From positions 3,782,001-3,846,000 of the forward strand of contig OX424560.1 of NCBI GenBank assembly GCA_949152475.1: 64,000 nt of DNA. The letters run 5' to 3'. Made by a program: the position numbers and the translations under genes. A model generated the notes under the pieces. The model had not been told where the DNA came from. It ran no database searches and saw only the letters and a list, made by a program, of their open reading frames with translations. Shown here piece by piece: positions 1 to 12,964 of the stretch (its first letter is position 1; each line of letters opens with the position of its first letter). This DNA is from Terebella lapidaria. Taxonomy: Eukaryota; Annelida; Polychaeta; Terebellida; Terebellidae.

Positions 1-1063
1 CCCTTGTATCTGATAACGAGGTTCCAACGCACACACACTGTGGTCGCTTTGTGAGGAATTCTAATATCCACAGAATGAGGTGACTGTTGACGGACATGGA
101 CTGCAGCTTTGCAATCATAAGATGAGGCTGTATCGTATTAAATGCGCTACTGAAATCCACCATGAGAGTCCTTGCCGAGTGACCCTGTGTATCTAAATGC
201 TCGTACAGAGAGTGGACCAGTGTCAGGCTAGCGTCTTCCACACCACGCTGTGACCTGTATGCAAACTGCATGGTATCCATGAGTGGCTTCACTGATGGTA
301 GAATTATGTCCAATACAACACGTTCAAGGCACTTGATCAGTATGGAGGTAACGGCTACCGGACGATAGTCATTCAACGAACTTGGCTGAGGCTTTTTTGG
401 CAAAGGCACGATGTGAGACATCTTCCACATGCGAGGTATGTTACTTGAGTTGACGGAGCGTTGGAAGATTGTGCAGACGATACCTGTGAGTTGTTGATGG
501 CATTCCTTAAGAACACGTCCTGATGCCATCAGGACCTCGTGATTTGTTGGGTTTAACGTTTTTCAGAGTTCTTCTGACAAAGTCATCTCCAACGAGTATT
601 GGTGGGTCAGTGTGTGTTGCGGAGTGATTCTGGATCTCTGTGTGCTCAGCTGTGAAGTCATGGCAATCGAATTTACAGTAGAAATTGTTCAAGTCGTTGG
701 CAAAACACACATCTGTGTTGTTCAAATTTGTCTACTTCAGACCGAAACCAGTGATCTGTTTGAGTGCACGCCATGCTTCTCTGGGGTTGTTGGAGGTGAA
801 CTTGTCCTCAAGTTTGCGCCGGAAATTGTCTCTGCATGCTCGGATCTCAAACTGGAGATCATACTGAACCTTCCGGACTGACTCACGTGACTTCGAACTC
901 AAAGCAGCCTTCTTTCTGTTCAGGGTTTCCTTGAGGTCCTTGGTAACCCAAGGCTTGTTGTTGGGGAAACAGTACACATCCCACTGAGGTATGATCATAT
1001 TCTCACATGTATTCTGTCACCACATCCACGTGTCTGTCTAGATCGCTGTCATGGAATACCTAA
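1..1063 (-). pseudogene. Decayed non-LTR retrotransposon (LINE) ORF2 fragment, reverse transcriptase
   Basis: The minus strand from about 1063 down to the left edge reads as the C-terminal side of an endonuclease-RT linker (KPWVTKDLKETL near 930-960; NPREAWRALKQITG near 745-785), followed by the start of a LINE reverse transcriptase. RT signatures are DYRPVAVTSI (around 335-370), QFAYRSQRGVEDA (around 230-275) and MVDFSSAFNTI (around 130-170). The catalytic YxDD box would lie beyond the left edge. The copy is dead: there is an in-frame TAG at 732-734, and the frame shifts close to 510-525, next to the SRGPDGI motif. This block is typical of CR1/L2/Rex-like LINEs of fish and marine invertebrates; I do not assign a clade. 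No host function is expected. Confidence 0.85.
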
Positions 1064-2127
1064 ATGGTAAATATTACTGGAAATAGTATAGTAAAATGGT
1101 AGAAATATTACTGGAAATAGTAAAGGTAAATAAAAAACAAAATAAAAGACTCCAGAAGAAAGTCATATTTGTTAAGAGGTTATGAAAATTGATGCGTTAT
1201 GTAATGAAATGAACAACTATATATTACGCATTGTCTGCACCTGCTGACGCCTTTTGTCTTATGTCCTCCTGCATGTATGAATATTTTGTTGGACTTCACA
1301 AAGGTACATAGGGAGAATCTCATGCATTTTGAGGAAATTTGTCAATAGTTTTTGAGAAAATGGCAGCCAAAGACAAAATTCATCGTTTTTTTTTACGAAA
1401 TAAGGTCGTTTTGACCTTCCAAAGTCATTCAAGGTCACATTCAAGGTCATCCATCATTCAAACCGCAATATATGATTTCCCATTTGAATGTGCCAATACT
1501 TAGGCTCTATCTTGAAAAGTTCTAGGAGTTTACTCCCGCAAGCTCCCACTATGGAAGATGATTGGGTGAAATTTCCCCAAAAATTTCCCCCAAAAAATCC
1601 CGATTTTTTTTCAATGGCCAAAAGAAAAAAAAATTGCTGGAAATGGCTCAGAACGAATAGTGGCTCGATTTGGGACAAAAAATTTTTTTCCGCCAACACG
1701 TCAAAAAATCAAAATGGCTGCCACACGCAGACTGGCGATTCAAGGGCAATGAAACTTGCCATTGATGTACACGAGGGAGATGTCTTGAAACAAAAATCTC
1801 AAACTGATCAGACCGTTTTCGAGAAAAAGGCCATCAAAGTCCAAAATTAGCCACTTTTCATAAAAAAAATGGTTGCCAAATCGGCAAAAAGGATTGAAAT
1901 AAAAAAAACGAAAAAAAAACAGTTTCAGGGTATTAGCCCAAGGAATGTTTTAGTAAATTTTCAGAAAAATTCATCAAGGCAAAAAAAGTTATTTGCCGAA
2001 CGGACGACGGACGAACGTACCAAATTTTTAGGTTAAAGGGCTTTCACCATGTTAAATTTCCTCTCCCGTGTGAGCCCCTTATCCCCAAATTAATCCCCTA
2101 AATACACGTCTGCTCATAAAAAGTGAG

Positions 2128-2163
2128 TTTAGGGGCTATCTTTAGCTTTTTCAAGCCCCTAAA
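2128..2163. repeat. Perfect 10-bp-stem hairpin
   Basis: TTTAGGGGCT (2128-2137) pairs exactly with AGCCCCTAAA (2154-2163) across a 16-base loop. It lies inside the hairpin-ended repeat, just before its terminal hairpin. Confidence 0.7.
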
Positions 2164-2210
2164 CCCCGGAAGTTTTCCCGGACGAACGACGGATGAAAAA
2201 CCACGCCAAT

Positions 2211-2238
2211 AGCTTATCGGGCCATGGGTCGGTAAGCT
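2211..2238. repeat. Terminal hairpin of dispersed repeat (AGCTTA/TAAGCT type)
   Basis: AGCTTATCGG at 2211-2220 pairs with the arm ending CGGTAAGCT at 2238, with one G.T wobble and a CATGG-containing loop. The same structure recurs at 62037-62066, and in an AGGTTA/TAACCT version at 50092-50121 and 62392-62420, so the pairing is kept while bases change. Confidence 0.75.
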
Positions 2239-2734
2239 AAAAATACACCACCGGACAAGCGGTCCATCAAAGCAAGGTCTTTCCTTCATCCGGGAGTCTT
2301 CAGTTTCTCATTCCCAATGTGGCCACTCGACCCGCAGCGCCGTCTGTCGTCATAATAGTGCAGTAGTAATATTGGCACATGAAATGCTTCATTTGTTGTG
2401 CTTTGTTCTTCGTGCGATGTACTTTATTCTAAATGAAATGTGCTAAGTTCCATATGCATTGTGCCAGATGCGATTTGTTTTTTAATAGTTTGCATGAACA
2501 AAGGTGTTAGAATTTCGCATGATGAATCAGGACTTGAGAAAGTACCAGTGGGAACTTGGAAATAAGCAATAAGGAGATGGAAATTAGAACTATGCAGTAA
2601 GAATATGCAAATTCGACATAGAAAGTTTAGAAATAGTAATGTGGAATAAAGAATTTTGCGATTGAAATAATCATTCACAACAAGAAAATCTACAATGCAT
2701 GTCAATGAATATTGACCCTAAAAACGCTCCATAC

Positions 2735-4412
2735 ATTTCAAGATATCGGACATACGTTTATAAGAAATATTACGCTCGTACACCCTGCTGAAAGACGGTT
2801 GACTTTTGTTTTGGCTGACTTGCTGGAAGCTGATGCGAAACTTGGTGAGTAAAATAGTTCTGTAAATTACTGACCATAGTTCACTAGAAGGGGGATTCGA
2901 TGCAGTGTTCGAGATACCAATGTACAAGGTCGTGCATTTGTTCAGAAATAGGCCCTCGCCCACGGATGTGGCCCACAAATAAGTGATCACAAACAGTGAT
3001 GACAATGTTTACCATACTTATGGTCCACGTACAGGAACAATGCAGAGGTTTGAAGTACTTCAAACTCCATTCATGAGCAACATTCAAGGGCGCAACGTCT
3101 TCTAATTAGAGCTCTAATAAGTTATTATTGTGTCGTTTGTGGCGTGTTAACGCTCTAAGTACATGGTTTATGCTATATACAAATATTCCACTGAGGTCAA
3201 ATAGCCCAGATTATCACATGTGAATATGGCGTGTGTGGGAAATGGAAAAGCGTACTTTATTGCTGTTATGCATATATTTAACAAATGTATAGGTCCTGAT
3301 ACTGAGACAGATGTCACACATGTACCTGCATTCATCAACTCGCTGCAAAAGCTTGAGTTTGTACATAGGTTTAATTATGGTGTATACATGTACCTGTATA
3401 AAATGAATATTTCCTCTTGGTTTGAATCAAGCAGAATGACCAGTGATTGGTGGTCTTATTCAGATGTACGAAATAACTTTGATGCCAGATTAATTATCAC
3501 CGATGACTTCCGGCTTATCTTAACGTAAAAGTGTCTAAGACCTGTGAGTTTAGACACATCCCATGGGAAGAAAGTAATACAATCAGGATATGCCACACTG
3601 ACCAGACATCAGTTCAAATAAAAGCATTTACTGGTGTCACTGGGAGTGCAATCACTTTTTTTCATGCAAAAGCCCTTCACAGCACAAATCCTGTCACATT
3701 TGAAAAACAACAGTATTTATCGAGAGGAAAGTAGTGGAGCTTTATTTGACCTCTCAAATTTTTGGTACAGACATATTGATTACGGAATTACAGTGTCGAA
3801 GGATTGTAAGTGCACCCGGATGAAAAAAATACTTGTACCAATTAGGTTACTAATGGGCTGGACTTTTGTCAATATTGTTCTGCCCAGTGTATATATCTTG
3901 ATGACAGTATTATAATTGTGTGTGTGATGAGAATTTGGGAATTCTCATATTGCGTACATAGTACAAGACATGTTAAATTCTTTCTTGCTACATATAGAAT
4001 ATTCATGTTGATTTTTTTAAGGTGAAATTTTGTTCGGGTACGAAATGGTGACTGCCATAAGACTGATGTATGATATGATAGTAAACTGAACATCAATTTA
4101 CACCTTCGTTGCCATGAGGTGTCCTGGGATAACTCCTAATATACCAATTTCCCCAATCATTCCATAGTGTTGTTCACTCTGTGTATTCGATTATCTTAAT
4201 GATACGAAGCAAGCTCAATGAAACATCAAGTGAATGATATAATACAGCTGAAGAATTATTGATTCTTCGTATACAAACATCAATATACACAGAATGAGAT
4301 CTTTACCAACGAGACATGAATATATAATGTCGACATGCTCATGGTATGTTCGGAAAAGTAGTTAGATTTGTTAGTGGCGAGTCAGCTAGAGTACCTGTCA
4401 ACAACGTTTTGT
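2735..4412 (+). repeat. Left arm of large imperfect inverted repeat
   Basis: Reading in from 2735, this sequence is the reverse complement of 10560 back to 9225. Matches include the GATATCGGACATACG block (2745 versus 10545), the ATCCGTGGGCGAGGGCC block (reverse complement at 2950), and the end near 4260-4412 (reverse complement of 9225-9390). The left arm holds about 400 bp (3140-3540) absent from the right arm. That extra piece is a direct repeat of 7380-7640. No coding sequence is evident. Confidence 0.8.
3185..3370 (+). repeat. Direct repeat, copy 1 (partner 7385-7560)
   Basis: The block from GAGGTCAAATAGCCCAG through TTCATCAACTCGC matches 7396 onward (GAGGTCAAATTTCCCAG ... TTCATCAATTTC) in the same orientation with scattered differences. 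The short open frames that cross it are not conserved between copies, so I treat it as non-coding. Confidence 0.7.
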
Positions 4413-4789
4413 TTTGCACAGTGGGCTACTTTTAGGTGTTGTTTGTGAGATGTACACTTAGACACAAAGTTGAATCAATTTTAGGCTTCGTCAATTGAAA
4501 GAATAAAAGATTATATTTGTTAGCCAATCAATATGTATTACATATTAACAATATACCGAATATATATCCTTGATTCAGCTTATTGATATACGTGTATATT
4601 TTCATAAAAAATAATATTTGACCTGCAGCAAATGGGCCATCAACTATTAGTGTACTTGTCATTTTGGAATATAAAATAAAAACATCTGAGGTGTTATTAT
4701 TATTTGTTATTCGTGCACTCAATGATTTTTCTTGATGTTTCATGGAAAACTGAATTTATTATTCCCACCAGTCTTGCTTTTTGCCATCT

Positions 4790-5030
4790 AATTATAAAAG
4801 AGGTTCCCATTGATAATTTCGTAATTTGGATAAAAGCGTACTACATCACAGACGCCACAAAAATAGCGATTCTCTGGCTATGATGGCAGATTACTCTCTT
4901 TGATCATCTATGTATATGGGATTGGGGTGAATATGTCAGACAACCATTTGTAGACATGCTGTGTGATGAGTAGCAATGGTATTGGATTTTCACTCCTCTT
5001 ACATGTATATAATATGTGTGCTGTTGGTTG
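4790..5030 (+). repeat. Direct repeat, copy 1 (partner 8440-8650)
   Basis: GTAATTTGGATAAAAGCG, TTTGATCATCTATGTATATG, GTGTGATGAGTAGCA and TGGTATTGGATTTT all recur in the same order at 8450-8580. Copy 1 holds about 40 extra bases near 4850. Non-coding. Confidence 0.75.
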
Positions 5031-7384
5031 ACATCGAACATATATCCATTTCTTGGAAACATAATTGTTAGTTATATATTGGGATTGATGATCTTATTTA
5101 TTTCCCGTTCAACTAATCGGAACGTTTTGATTTCAATTACCGCAATTAAATTTAATGCAACATACCCATCCGTTTGCAATACCTAAGTTGCATTCATGAT
5201 TAACTTGGAGGCATATCACAGGTATTGATTTTAGTATTTTGAACGATGAACCAAAGTAATCATCAAATATATTTTAATTTCGGAAGCGATCAAAGATAAT
5301 TGAAACAACAGTTTTCCGATGAATTTACGATGACACGCATGACTTTGTCGTATGTTATCATGGCCTTCCGGTTTTTATTTCTTTACATTTAGAACACGAA
5401 GTGTGTAGCTAACTTCAAGTTTCATTTTCTTGTGAAGCGACATGCCTGGCTTGAATTATTAAGAGAGGTCACATATCTGTGAGAGTGATGATTTTGATTA
5501 ATTTCCGTCTTGTATAAATTAGTGGGTTTGGTTCGCAAACACACATGTAAATTCACAGTTGAAAGCAAACAACAACTAGTAGTATTTTATTTCGTTGAAA
5601 TATTTTTGTCAATAACTTCCAGGTGTGAAGCCTAGGTGTCAATTCAAAATAATTTTTCTTATCATGCTTATAAATGGTATAGCTGTACTATGTAAATATT
5701 TGTGGTGTGTAGAATATTGTTGCTGATTGTAATCTGCTCACTTCCTATGCTAAATAACAACGTATAACCAGTGATACCCAATTTTGATTGAATCCCATAG
5801 TAAACACATAGCTTGTCACATACGATTTTGAGGTGACTGGTCAACCTGACCTAACCATGAAAATCAACAGCAAACAATTCGTTGAATGAATATGTTCATG
5901 TTCGCCACTATTGACTTTTTAGCACAGTAATGGTCCATTATATTTAAGTGAAAAATCATCGCAGTACACTATTATATTTTCAATGAATCAACCTTGGTTA
6001 TTGTGACATTCATTACAGCTCTAGGGCAGGCAGTACTTTATCGAACCACGTTCGTTCCACGCCAAAATGTATCGTGTTTTCACTGTCCATGTCGATGATA
6101 ACAAGGCGACATTCATTTGGTAAATGTGCTGTGATAAATAATAAATCAAAAATATGTACAATAGGTTTAACGCTATACCAACTGGAATGTTATTCTGGAA
6201 ATCCATTTGGTCAGATATATGAATATGTTTCTATTATACGCTACAACATCAACACTGGGGTGGCAAACTCGACAATGACTGAAATTCAAATAGATCTAGT
6301 GGTCATCCAACATATACGCTCGAGAACAAAGTCGTTATTTGAGCTTATGCCGAAGACATAAGCTGATAGTTTTATTCTTCACCAAGAAGAGAGTGATCAA
6401 ATAGGCATGGATAAATATAATATATTATGTATTCGTCAACGAAGCGGTTTATTTTGTGAGAAACTTTGTATTTTGTGAGATAAATCACTGGTCAATTATT
6501 CAGAATCAACTGTCGTGGTCAGCATCTCGTGGAACTGTCAGCTCCAAGCTGTATATTGACACTCTGCCACGTTAGATGACTGACAATTCAGAATGACATC
6601 TAGAGACTGTCTGGATATCTCAGGATAAACTAACGACTTCCCCCAGATAGATAATCTATGGTCCAACCTAAAGAAATGAACAATGATAGATGTTTGACTC
6701 TACATTGTACTTTCACTTCATGCAGGACCGTTATCTGGTTCGCTTCCAGATGGTGATAATTTACATATATTTCAGGATACATACGTTTGTAAAAGTATTC
6801 CATATCGTCTCGTCTTCTCAAAATCTGTTTTTTTTTTTATTTCGTGGACTGGATGTATATTATTCTTCTGAATACTGTTTGAATAAGGTTCGTTTTTTTC
6901 ACTGGTGGGCGGTGAAACTCAATACCACTTGTTCACACTTGCCTAATTCACCAATCTTGCGTCGATTCAAACTTGCGTCGATTTATAAACTCTCCAGTAA
7001 ATATGTGACGTGTATAAGTTACATGTGGTGGCCATTTTATGCGAGCAATAAAAGTTGAAGAGTTGAACAAAATTCGTTGTTCAATAAACGACCAGGTGGG
7101 ATAATTTTGGTGCACAATATACATGTTTTCGCGCTTGAGTAACATCAGTGAGATGTTTCGAACTTTCGTAATAATTATATTACTTTATCATCAGAATATT
7201 TTGTTTTTAGGAAACATATACCGCGAAAACAAGCCTTCGGATGGTTAGCTTGATTCTCTGCACCAAACAGAATGATCGAGAGGCACTTTGACATATTACC
7301 CAATTATCAATCGTCACGAAACGGGCGACGGTATTATTCTTTGAAATGTTCCATGTCAGTATCATATCTTTGATCATCTTGGAA
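5031..7384. other. AT-rich stretch without a recognised gene
   Basis: I see only short, low-complexity open frames with no domain signature. A small block at 6520-6640 (GACTGTCTGGATATCTC and CAAGCTGTATATTGACACT) is an inverted relative of 10690-10790. Confidence 0.6.
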
Positions 7385-7640
7385 TATATATTGGATTGAG
7401 GTCAAATTTCCCAGACTATCACATGTGAAGATGGCGTGTTTGGAAAATGAAAAAGCTTTTTATGTTGCTGTCGTTTGTATATTTAGCAAATGTATAACAT
7501 CCGAATACTGACACGAATGTCACAGGTGTACTGGCGTTCATCAATTTCACTAAAAAATGCCTGATTTGCTTAAAATTAAGCACATACGTTGAACATTGTT
7601 TCATACTTGTATGATACTGCTATTGCTAGTATATTGAAAT
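7385..7640 (+). repeat. Direct repeat, copy 2 (partner 3185-3370)
   Basis: Same-orientation relative of the block at 3185-3370, sharing ATCACATGTGAA, ATGGCGTGT, AGCAAATGTATA and GTTCATCAA in order. Non-coding. Confidence 0.7.
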
Positions 7641-8439
7641 TAAGCAGAATGACTATTGACTGGTGCTTTGATTCAAAACTCACAAAGTACAAAAAAGCGA
7701 GAACATAAGAATATAAACTCTGTTGTCAAATTGACTGTCAACAACGACCTTAGGCATGTCTTAGCATGAAAGTGTCTGATACCAGGTATGCGGTCAGTCA
7801 ACAGGAGGAGAATACAATTTCTTTAATCGGCCAGTGCATCGAGCTGAGCTTCTCTGATGAGATATAACCATAACACTTGAGTGTCACGTGATGACATAAG
7901 TTAGTAGCTGTGTACCTCTGTTACACAAAACATATGTTGTGGGTTTTCGATGCCTCACCTGTCACGTTTTGATGAAGCATACGAAGCAATGAGAAGATGG
8001 CGCGAATCAGTCTTGTCACGTTCACCTATGAAATACTGGACATGATCTTTGCTCGCATATTTGCCCGACATGACTGCCTACGATATATGTTCATAACACA
8101 GTTCTAAGCTCCGTGCACAAGCATTCAGTTTCGATCAATTTACATTATTCACATCGAATGTTAACCTCAACTATTAACCCTCAAGATCATCTCATGTCAA
8201 ATTCAAGGTCACAAAAACATGCTCCATATGTACAACTTCCTTGTACAAGTTTGAATTCCCCTACGTGTGAACGTAGAAGCCTAACATCTTCTTAAGTGCG
8301 AATGTATTAGGCTGAAGTATCTACGTGCTAAACGGAAAACATTAAATATTCCATATGTGAACGTGGTAGCTTTTGACGTTATACGTTCCAACATGACCAT
8401 GCACAGACACCATTATTCGGCGATTGTGACTTGGGTCCG

Positions 8440-8660
8440 ATCATTACTTTTGTAATTTGGATAAGAGCGTATTACATCACATCTTTGATCATCTATGTAT
8501 ATGGAATTGAGGTGAATAAGTCAGACAGCCATTCGCAGATATGTTGTGTGATGAGTAGCAGTGGTATTGGATTTTGGGCACTTCACTCCTCTTATGTAAT
8601 ATGTGTGATGTTGTTTTATGTTGAACATGTATACATGGTTGTGGTTTTCTTAAATAGCAT
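8440..8660 (+). repeat. Direct repeat, copy 2 (partner 4790-5030)
   Basis: See 4790. An open frame of 121 codons runs through here, but the matching segment at 4790 does not keep it, so I read it as chance. Confidence 0.7.
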
Positions 8661-8869
8661 TAAAACTGAAGCACCATACTCATATTTTTACAATGTTTCA
8701 GCTGCATTCATGAACCACACCTATTTCATAGGTATCAGTGTCGGAAAGTGTCGTTATGACATTTTGCACGTTGAACCCAAAATACTCCTTATATAATTTC
8801 CTAATTCGGAAAGGAGCGAAGCCAATTGAAAAAGCAATGGACTAGTTCACAGAATTTTGCCGCCATGAG

Positions 8870-9155
8870 CTAATCGACGTGGAATCAATACCCAGTATTA
8901 AGTATTCCGAGCAAACAAAACAGGGTCCGTTATCCAATCTCACAGTCCGGGGACAGAAAGTCATATCAGGCATACGAAGTGAGAGAGAACAAAAATGACA
9001 GGGAAACTCATGAACCCCCAAAAATGGCCATTAGGGGGTGAAATCAGGTGTTCCGGAAAGAGTGAGCATTTCCTGCCCCACTAGTGGCACCCGTCATGAA
9101 TTCCCCAAAATTAACATGAAAATAGATCTAGTTGCATGGCAGTAATGGATTTGGT
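8870..9155 (-). repeat. 3' end of Penelope-like element, inverted relative of 40880-41150
   Basis: The reverse complement matches 40880-41150 closely: ATGCAACTAGATCTATTTTC, GGGGAATTCATGACGGGTG, CTCACTCTTTCCGG, and CAGTATTAA..ATTGATTCC. At 40.9 kb this sequence directly follows the reverse-transcriptase fragment, so here it is the 3' tail of a 5'-truncated copy on the minus strand. Confidence 0.75.
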
Positions 9156-9224
9156 GTATTTATCAACCAGATCATGATGACGTCCATATAATTTCTTAAA
9201 CGCAGCTATTACGTTATTGACAGC

Positions 9225-10560
9225 TCATACGTTGTTGACAGGTACTCAAGCTGACTCGCCAGTAATAAAACCTAACTACTTTCCCGAACATACTATGAGC
9301 ATGTCGACATTATATATTCATGTCTCGTTGGTAAAGATCTCATTCTGTGTATATTGATGTTTGTATACGAAGTATCAATATTTCTTCAGCTGTATTATAT
9401 GCACTTGATGTTTCATTGAGCTTGATTTATACCATTAAGATAATCGATTACACATAGTGAACAACACTATGGAATGATGAATTGGTTGGGAATTGGTAAA
9501 TTAGGAGTCATTACAGGACACCTCATAGCAACGAAGGTGTAAAGTTATGTTCAGTATACTATCATATAATACATCAGTCATATGGCAGTCACCATTTCGT
9601 ACCCGAACCAAATTTCACCCTAAAAACTTCAACATGAATATTCTATATGTAATTACATCCATCATAATACAACTGTTTATATGTTGGATTAGACACAAAT
9701 AGCAAGAAAGAATTTAACATGTCCAGTACAATGTACGCAATATGAGAACTTAATTCAAAAGAATTATAATACTGTCATCAAGATATATACACTGGGCAGA
9801 ACGATATTGACAAAAGTCCAGCCCATTAGTACCCTAATTGGTACAAGTAATTTTTTTTCATCCGGGTTCACTTACAGTCCTTCAACACTGTAGTTCCGTA
9901 ATCAATATGTATGTACCAAAATTTCGAGAGGTCAAATAAAGCTCCACTACTTTGCTATCGATAAATACTGTTGTTTCTCAAATGTGACAGGATTTGTGCT
10001 GTAAATAGCCTGCGTGAATAAAAGTGATTACATTCCCAGTGATTCCAGTAAATGCTTTTATTTGAACTGATGTCTGGTCAGTGTGAAATATCCTGGTTGT
10101 ATTACTTTCATCCAATGGAATGCGTCTCAACTCACGTTGAACTCACTCAACTCAAGTAATAAATTATCAGAGCTCTAATTAGAAGACGTTGCACCTTCAA
10201 ATGTTGCTCATGAATGGAGTTTGAAGTACTTTAAAACTCCAGTTCATGCAATGTTCCTGAACGTGGGCAATGAGTATCGTAAACATTGTGATCACTGTTT
10301 GAACACTGAATATTTGTGGGCCACATCCGTGGGCGAGGGCCTATTTCTGAAAAAATGCACGTACTTGTACATTGGTATCTCGAACACTGCATCTAATCCC
10401 CTTTCTAATGAAATATGGTCAGTATTTTACAGAAAAATTATTTTACTCCACATGTTTCGCATCAGCTTCCAACAAGTTAGCCAATAGAAACGTCAGCTGT
10501 CTTTCAGCAGGGTGTACGAGTGGAATATTTCTTATAAACGTATGTCCGATATCTTGAAAT
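9225..10560 (-). repeat. Right arm of large imperfect inverted repeat
   Basis: Reverse-complement partner of 2735-4412. The arm is shorter than the left one because it lacks the 3140-3540 segment. The 4.8 kb between the arms is non-coding apart from the element fragments listed here. Confidence 0.8.
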
Positions 10561-10684
10561 ATAGCTATATAATATCACCACATGGAAACATAACAAATAA
10601 TGGTCCCACGTGAACTAAAAGTAAATTTATACATCTCTTATCGTCCATTCCTCCAAAGTGGACCATGAATTATGTGTCTCCATG

Positions 10685-10800
10685 AAATTCTTAGTTTATC
10701 TGGAGATATCCAGACAGTCTTAGGACGTCAGTCTGAGCTGTCAGTCTTGGATCTCCGACCGGAGGCAGAGTGTCAATATACAGCTTGGCTTGGAGCTGAT
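10685..10800 (+). repeat. Short dispersed repeat, also at 43130-43215 and inverted at 6520-6640
   Basis: CAGACAGTC(T/C)TA(G)GACGT, CTGAGCTGTCA and GACCGGAGGCAGAGT are shared with 43130-43215 in the same orientation and occur as a diverged reverse complement around 6520-6640. Function unknown; non-coding. Confidence 0.65.
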
Positions 10801-11481
10801 AAACATGCTGCCCATAACAGGTGCTTCTAAATAATGACCAGCTTGTGTCATAGCGGACAACAAGTGTCCAATTGTCACCTGGTGGCGACATGATGAGCCA
10901 CTCGGTGTTTTGTCGTATTCTAGGTTCAATATAAAAAAAAACTGCAACAATAATATGACACAATAAAAATATCACAGTTATAAACTTTGAGAATAACTGG
11001 CCTGGTCGTTCTAAAAATGAAAAATTATACCGTTACTACGATGAATGAACAGGTATTTAAAATATTTTTTAAAAAGAAATAGCAACACTGAAAATACTTG
11101 GAAATGCACCAACTATGAAAATGGCAGCCACACCATGTGGTTTGAAGATCACCAGAGACAAATTACTACCAGTCTGAATCTAGTCATGGACACAAAATAC
11201 ATTTTAATAATTGTTAGGGCTGAAACATATAATAGTAATTATGTGGAATATGGTACCTTTCCTCAACTCACGGTGCACTGAATGATATCACACTGACAAC
11301 ATGTTAGAGACTTTGCAAAAAAAAAACTTATCACCATAGTGTACTCAAGTGTACGAGTAAATATTCGTTTTTATCCTACTGCACCTGAACACCTCGAACC
11401 CAGTCTGAGCGATCAATATGTCTGTGGCAGATATTCAAGTCGTCAAATGAAATTACACTCTCTTCCTATTGACATGTACTG

Positions 11482-11728
11482 ATAATAATAATAATCCTAT
11501 TTAGTTTAACAACGTCCGCGATGATAGGCAATTCTTCCCCATCCCTCGTCGGGTCACAATTTAGAATTTGGAATGTACATTCGGATGGAGAAACCTTTGC
11601 GTTGCCAGGACGAAAACTCCACCTACTTTGCGCCGGTGACGGGGATCGAACCCGCGTCACCTACCGCCTGTGAGCTTCGTTGCTTCAAGAACCACCGGTC
11701 CCATCAGCTTGGCCACAGAGGCGGTTTT
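11482..11728 (-). mobile_element. tRNA-derived SINE, copy 1
   Basis: On the minus strand the element starts with a type-II tRNA-like head: GCCTCTGTGGCCAAGCTG (A-box region, about 11700-11724) and the B box GGTTCGATCCC (about 11641-11652). A conserved body follows, ending in an (ATT)n tail (11482-11495). Two more copies lie at 35944-36062 and 42563-42813. The GTGGCC(A/G)AG head suggests a Ser/Leu-class tRNA ancestor; that assignment is inference. It would be transcribed by RNA polymerase III and mobilised by a LINE. Confidence 0.85.
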
Positions 11729-12964
11729 GGTTTCAGGTTTGCTACAGAAATGAAATGTCGAGGAAGACTGAGATGCTGGAAGATTGAGCAACATATAACA
11801 TCACTGTATTACACTAAATAAACATAACATTTATACCATATTGATAATTTGTGGAGGTAATCAGCCAGTTTTACCTCCAGTTTGAATTCATGATGTTACA
11901 TAAGCTGGTTCCGGAAAAAATTGTATATGTATGAAATCGTGACACAGGCAGATAACATGCGTCATACTCAATGAAATGCGAATGAGAAATCGTGTATGGG
12001 AGCTGTATATGGTACATCGTGTATGGGAGCTGTTTAGATTGTAACCCGAGCATACACAATGTACAGGTGACCACTCTCACAAAAACACAAAATAGGGATG
12101 CAGTATGATGGTGTTAAAATAACAACATACTATTATCTATTACATACAATTAGATACTATCATTAACTAACAACAAAAAGCAATCAGATCAAACTATCAT
12201 GCTGAATACAATGCCCGAAACCAAATCACAAAATGCATTACGTATAGAATATATTCCTCAAATGCGATGCGCTCAGGTTTATAATAATCAATAATCTGAC
12301 AATCAATGGGTACATGTAATGTTTGGGTGTAGTTCCCAGAGGACGGGGCTAAAAATTATGGACATCCAGTGTTCCCTCTTGTTGTTAGTCATCTACATCT
12401 ACATCGATATTCATTTCCATAAATCGTGCCAATACCCCCAAAATGTCCACTCATGTACAGCTACACACGTGCCCTTCTTGTTTGCTGTGGTGTTATCTGA
12501 TATAGGTCCCACCATCCACGAGAAGACGGTTCTGTTTGTGATATCGTGCAAACCAAGAACAAAGCACACATTGGAGAAGTGTGTTTTTCCTTGTGTTAAC
12601 TGGCTTTATGCCTTCTGTTTTCACAGAAACGCGTCATGTTGATACATGTCAGATATCGTGGGTGATAGCCGAGCTGGAACAGGCTTAATGATCTTCCATT
12701 TTGTTTTCCATTCCTGTCATGACTATTGAATTGAACCCAAAATTATTGGGTAAATTGATAGAATTGTGATATGCGTGGCACAATGGAGTTGTATGGTTTG
12801 TAGATTTATCGACGTCACGTTATTTCGATTAAGTTCGTTTCAATGGGATATGTCGTTTCTTCTTCTGAAGGCAGTCCGGATATCCACCTGAGCTGACACT
12901 CCCGGACTGACTGATATACATGATTCAATAACAATATTGTAGACAAAATCTAGTTCGCAACAAG

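Larger units (their letters stand above)
1250..2300. repeat. Dispersed hairpin-ended repeat, left copy
   Basis: This stretch is homologous to 60640-62070 at the other end of the window. Shared blocks include AAATGGC(A/C)GCCAAA, runs of TTCAAGGTCA (1415-1450), TTTCCCATTTGAA (1477-1490; 60757-60770), TCTAGGAGT, and the tail GACGACGGACGA followed by a hairpin and GGTAAGCTAAAAA (1995-2240). A poly-A/T-rich, non-coding sequence with no credible protein. It is the same family as the tandem units at 60605-64000. Confidence 0.75.

Noticed and set aside
8431-8796. 121-codon plus-strand frame
   Set aside because: The related direct repeat at 4790-5030 does not keep the frame, and the composition is that of AT-rich random sequence.
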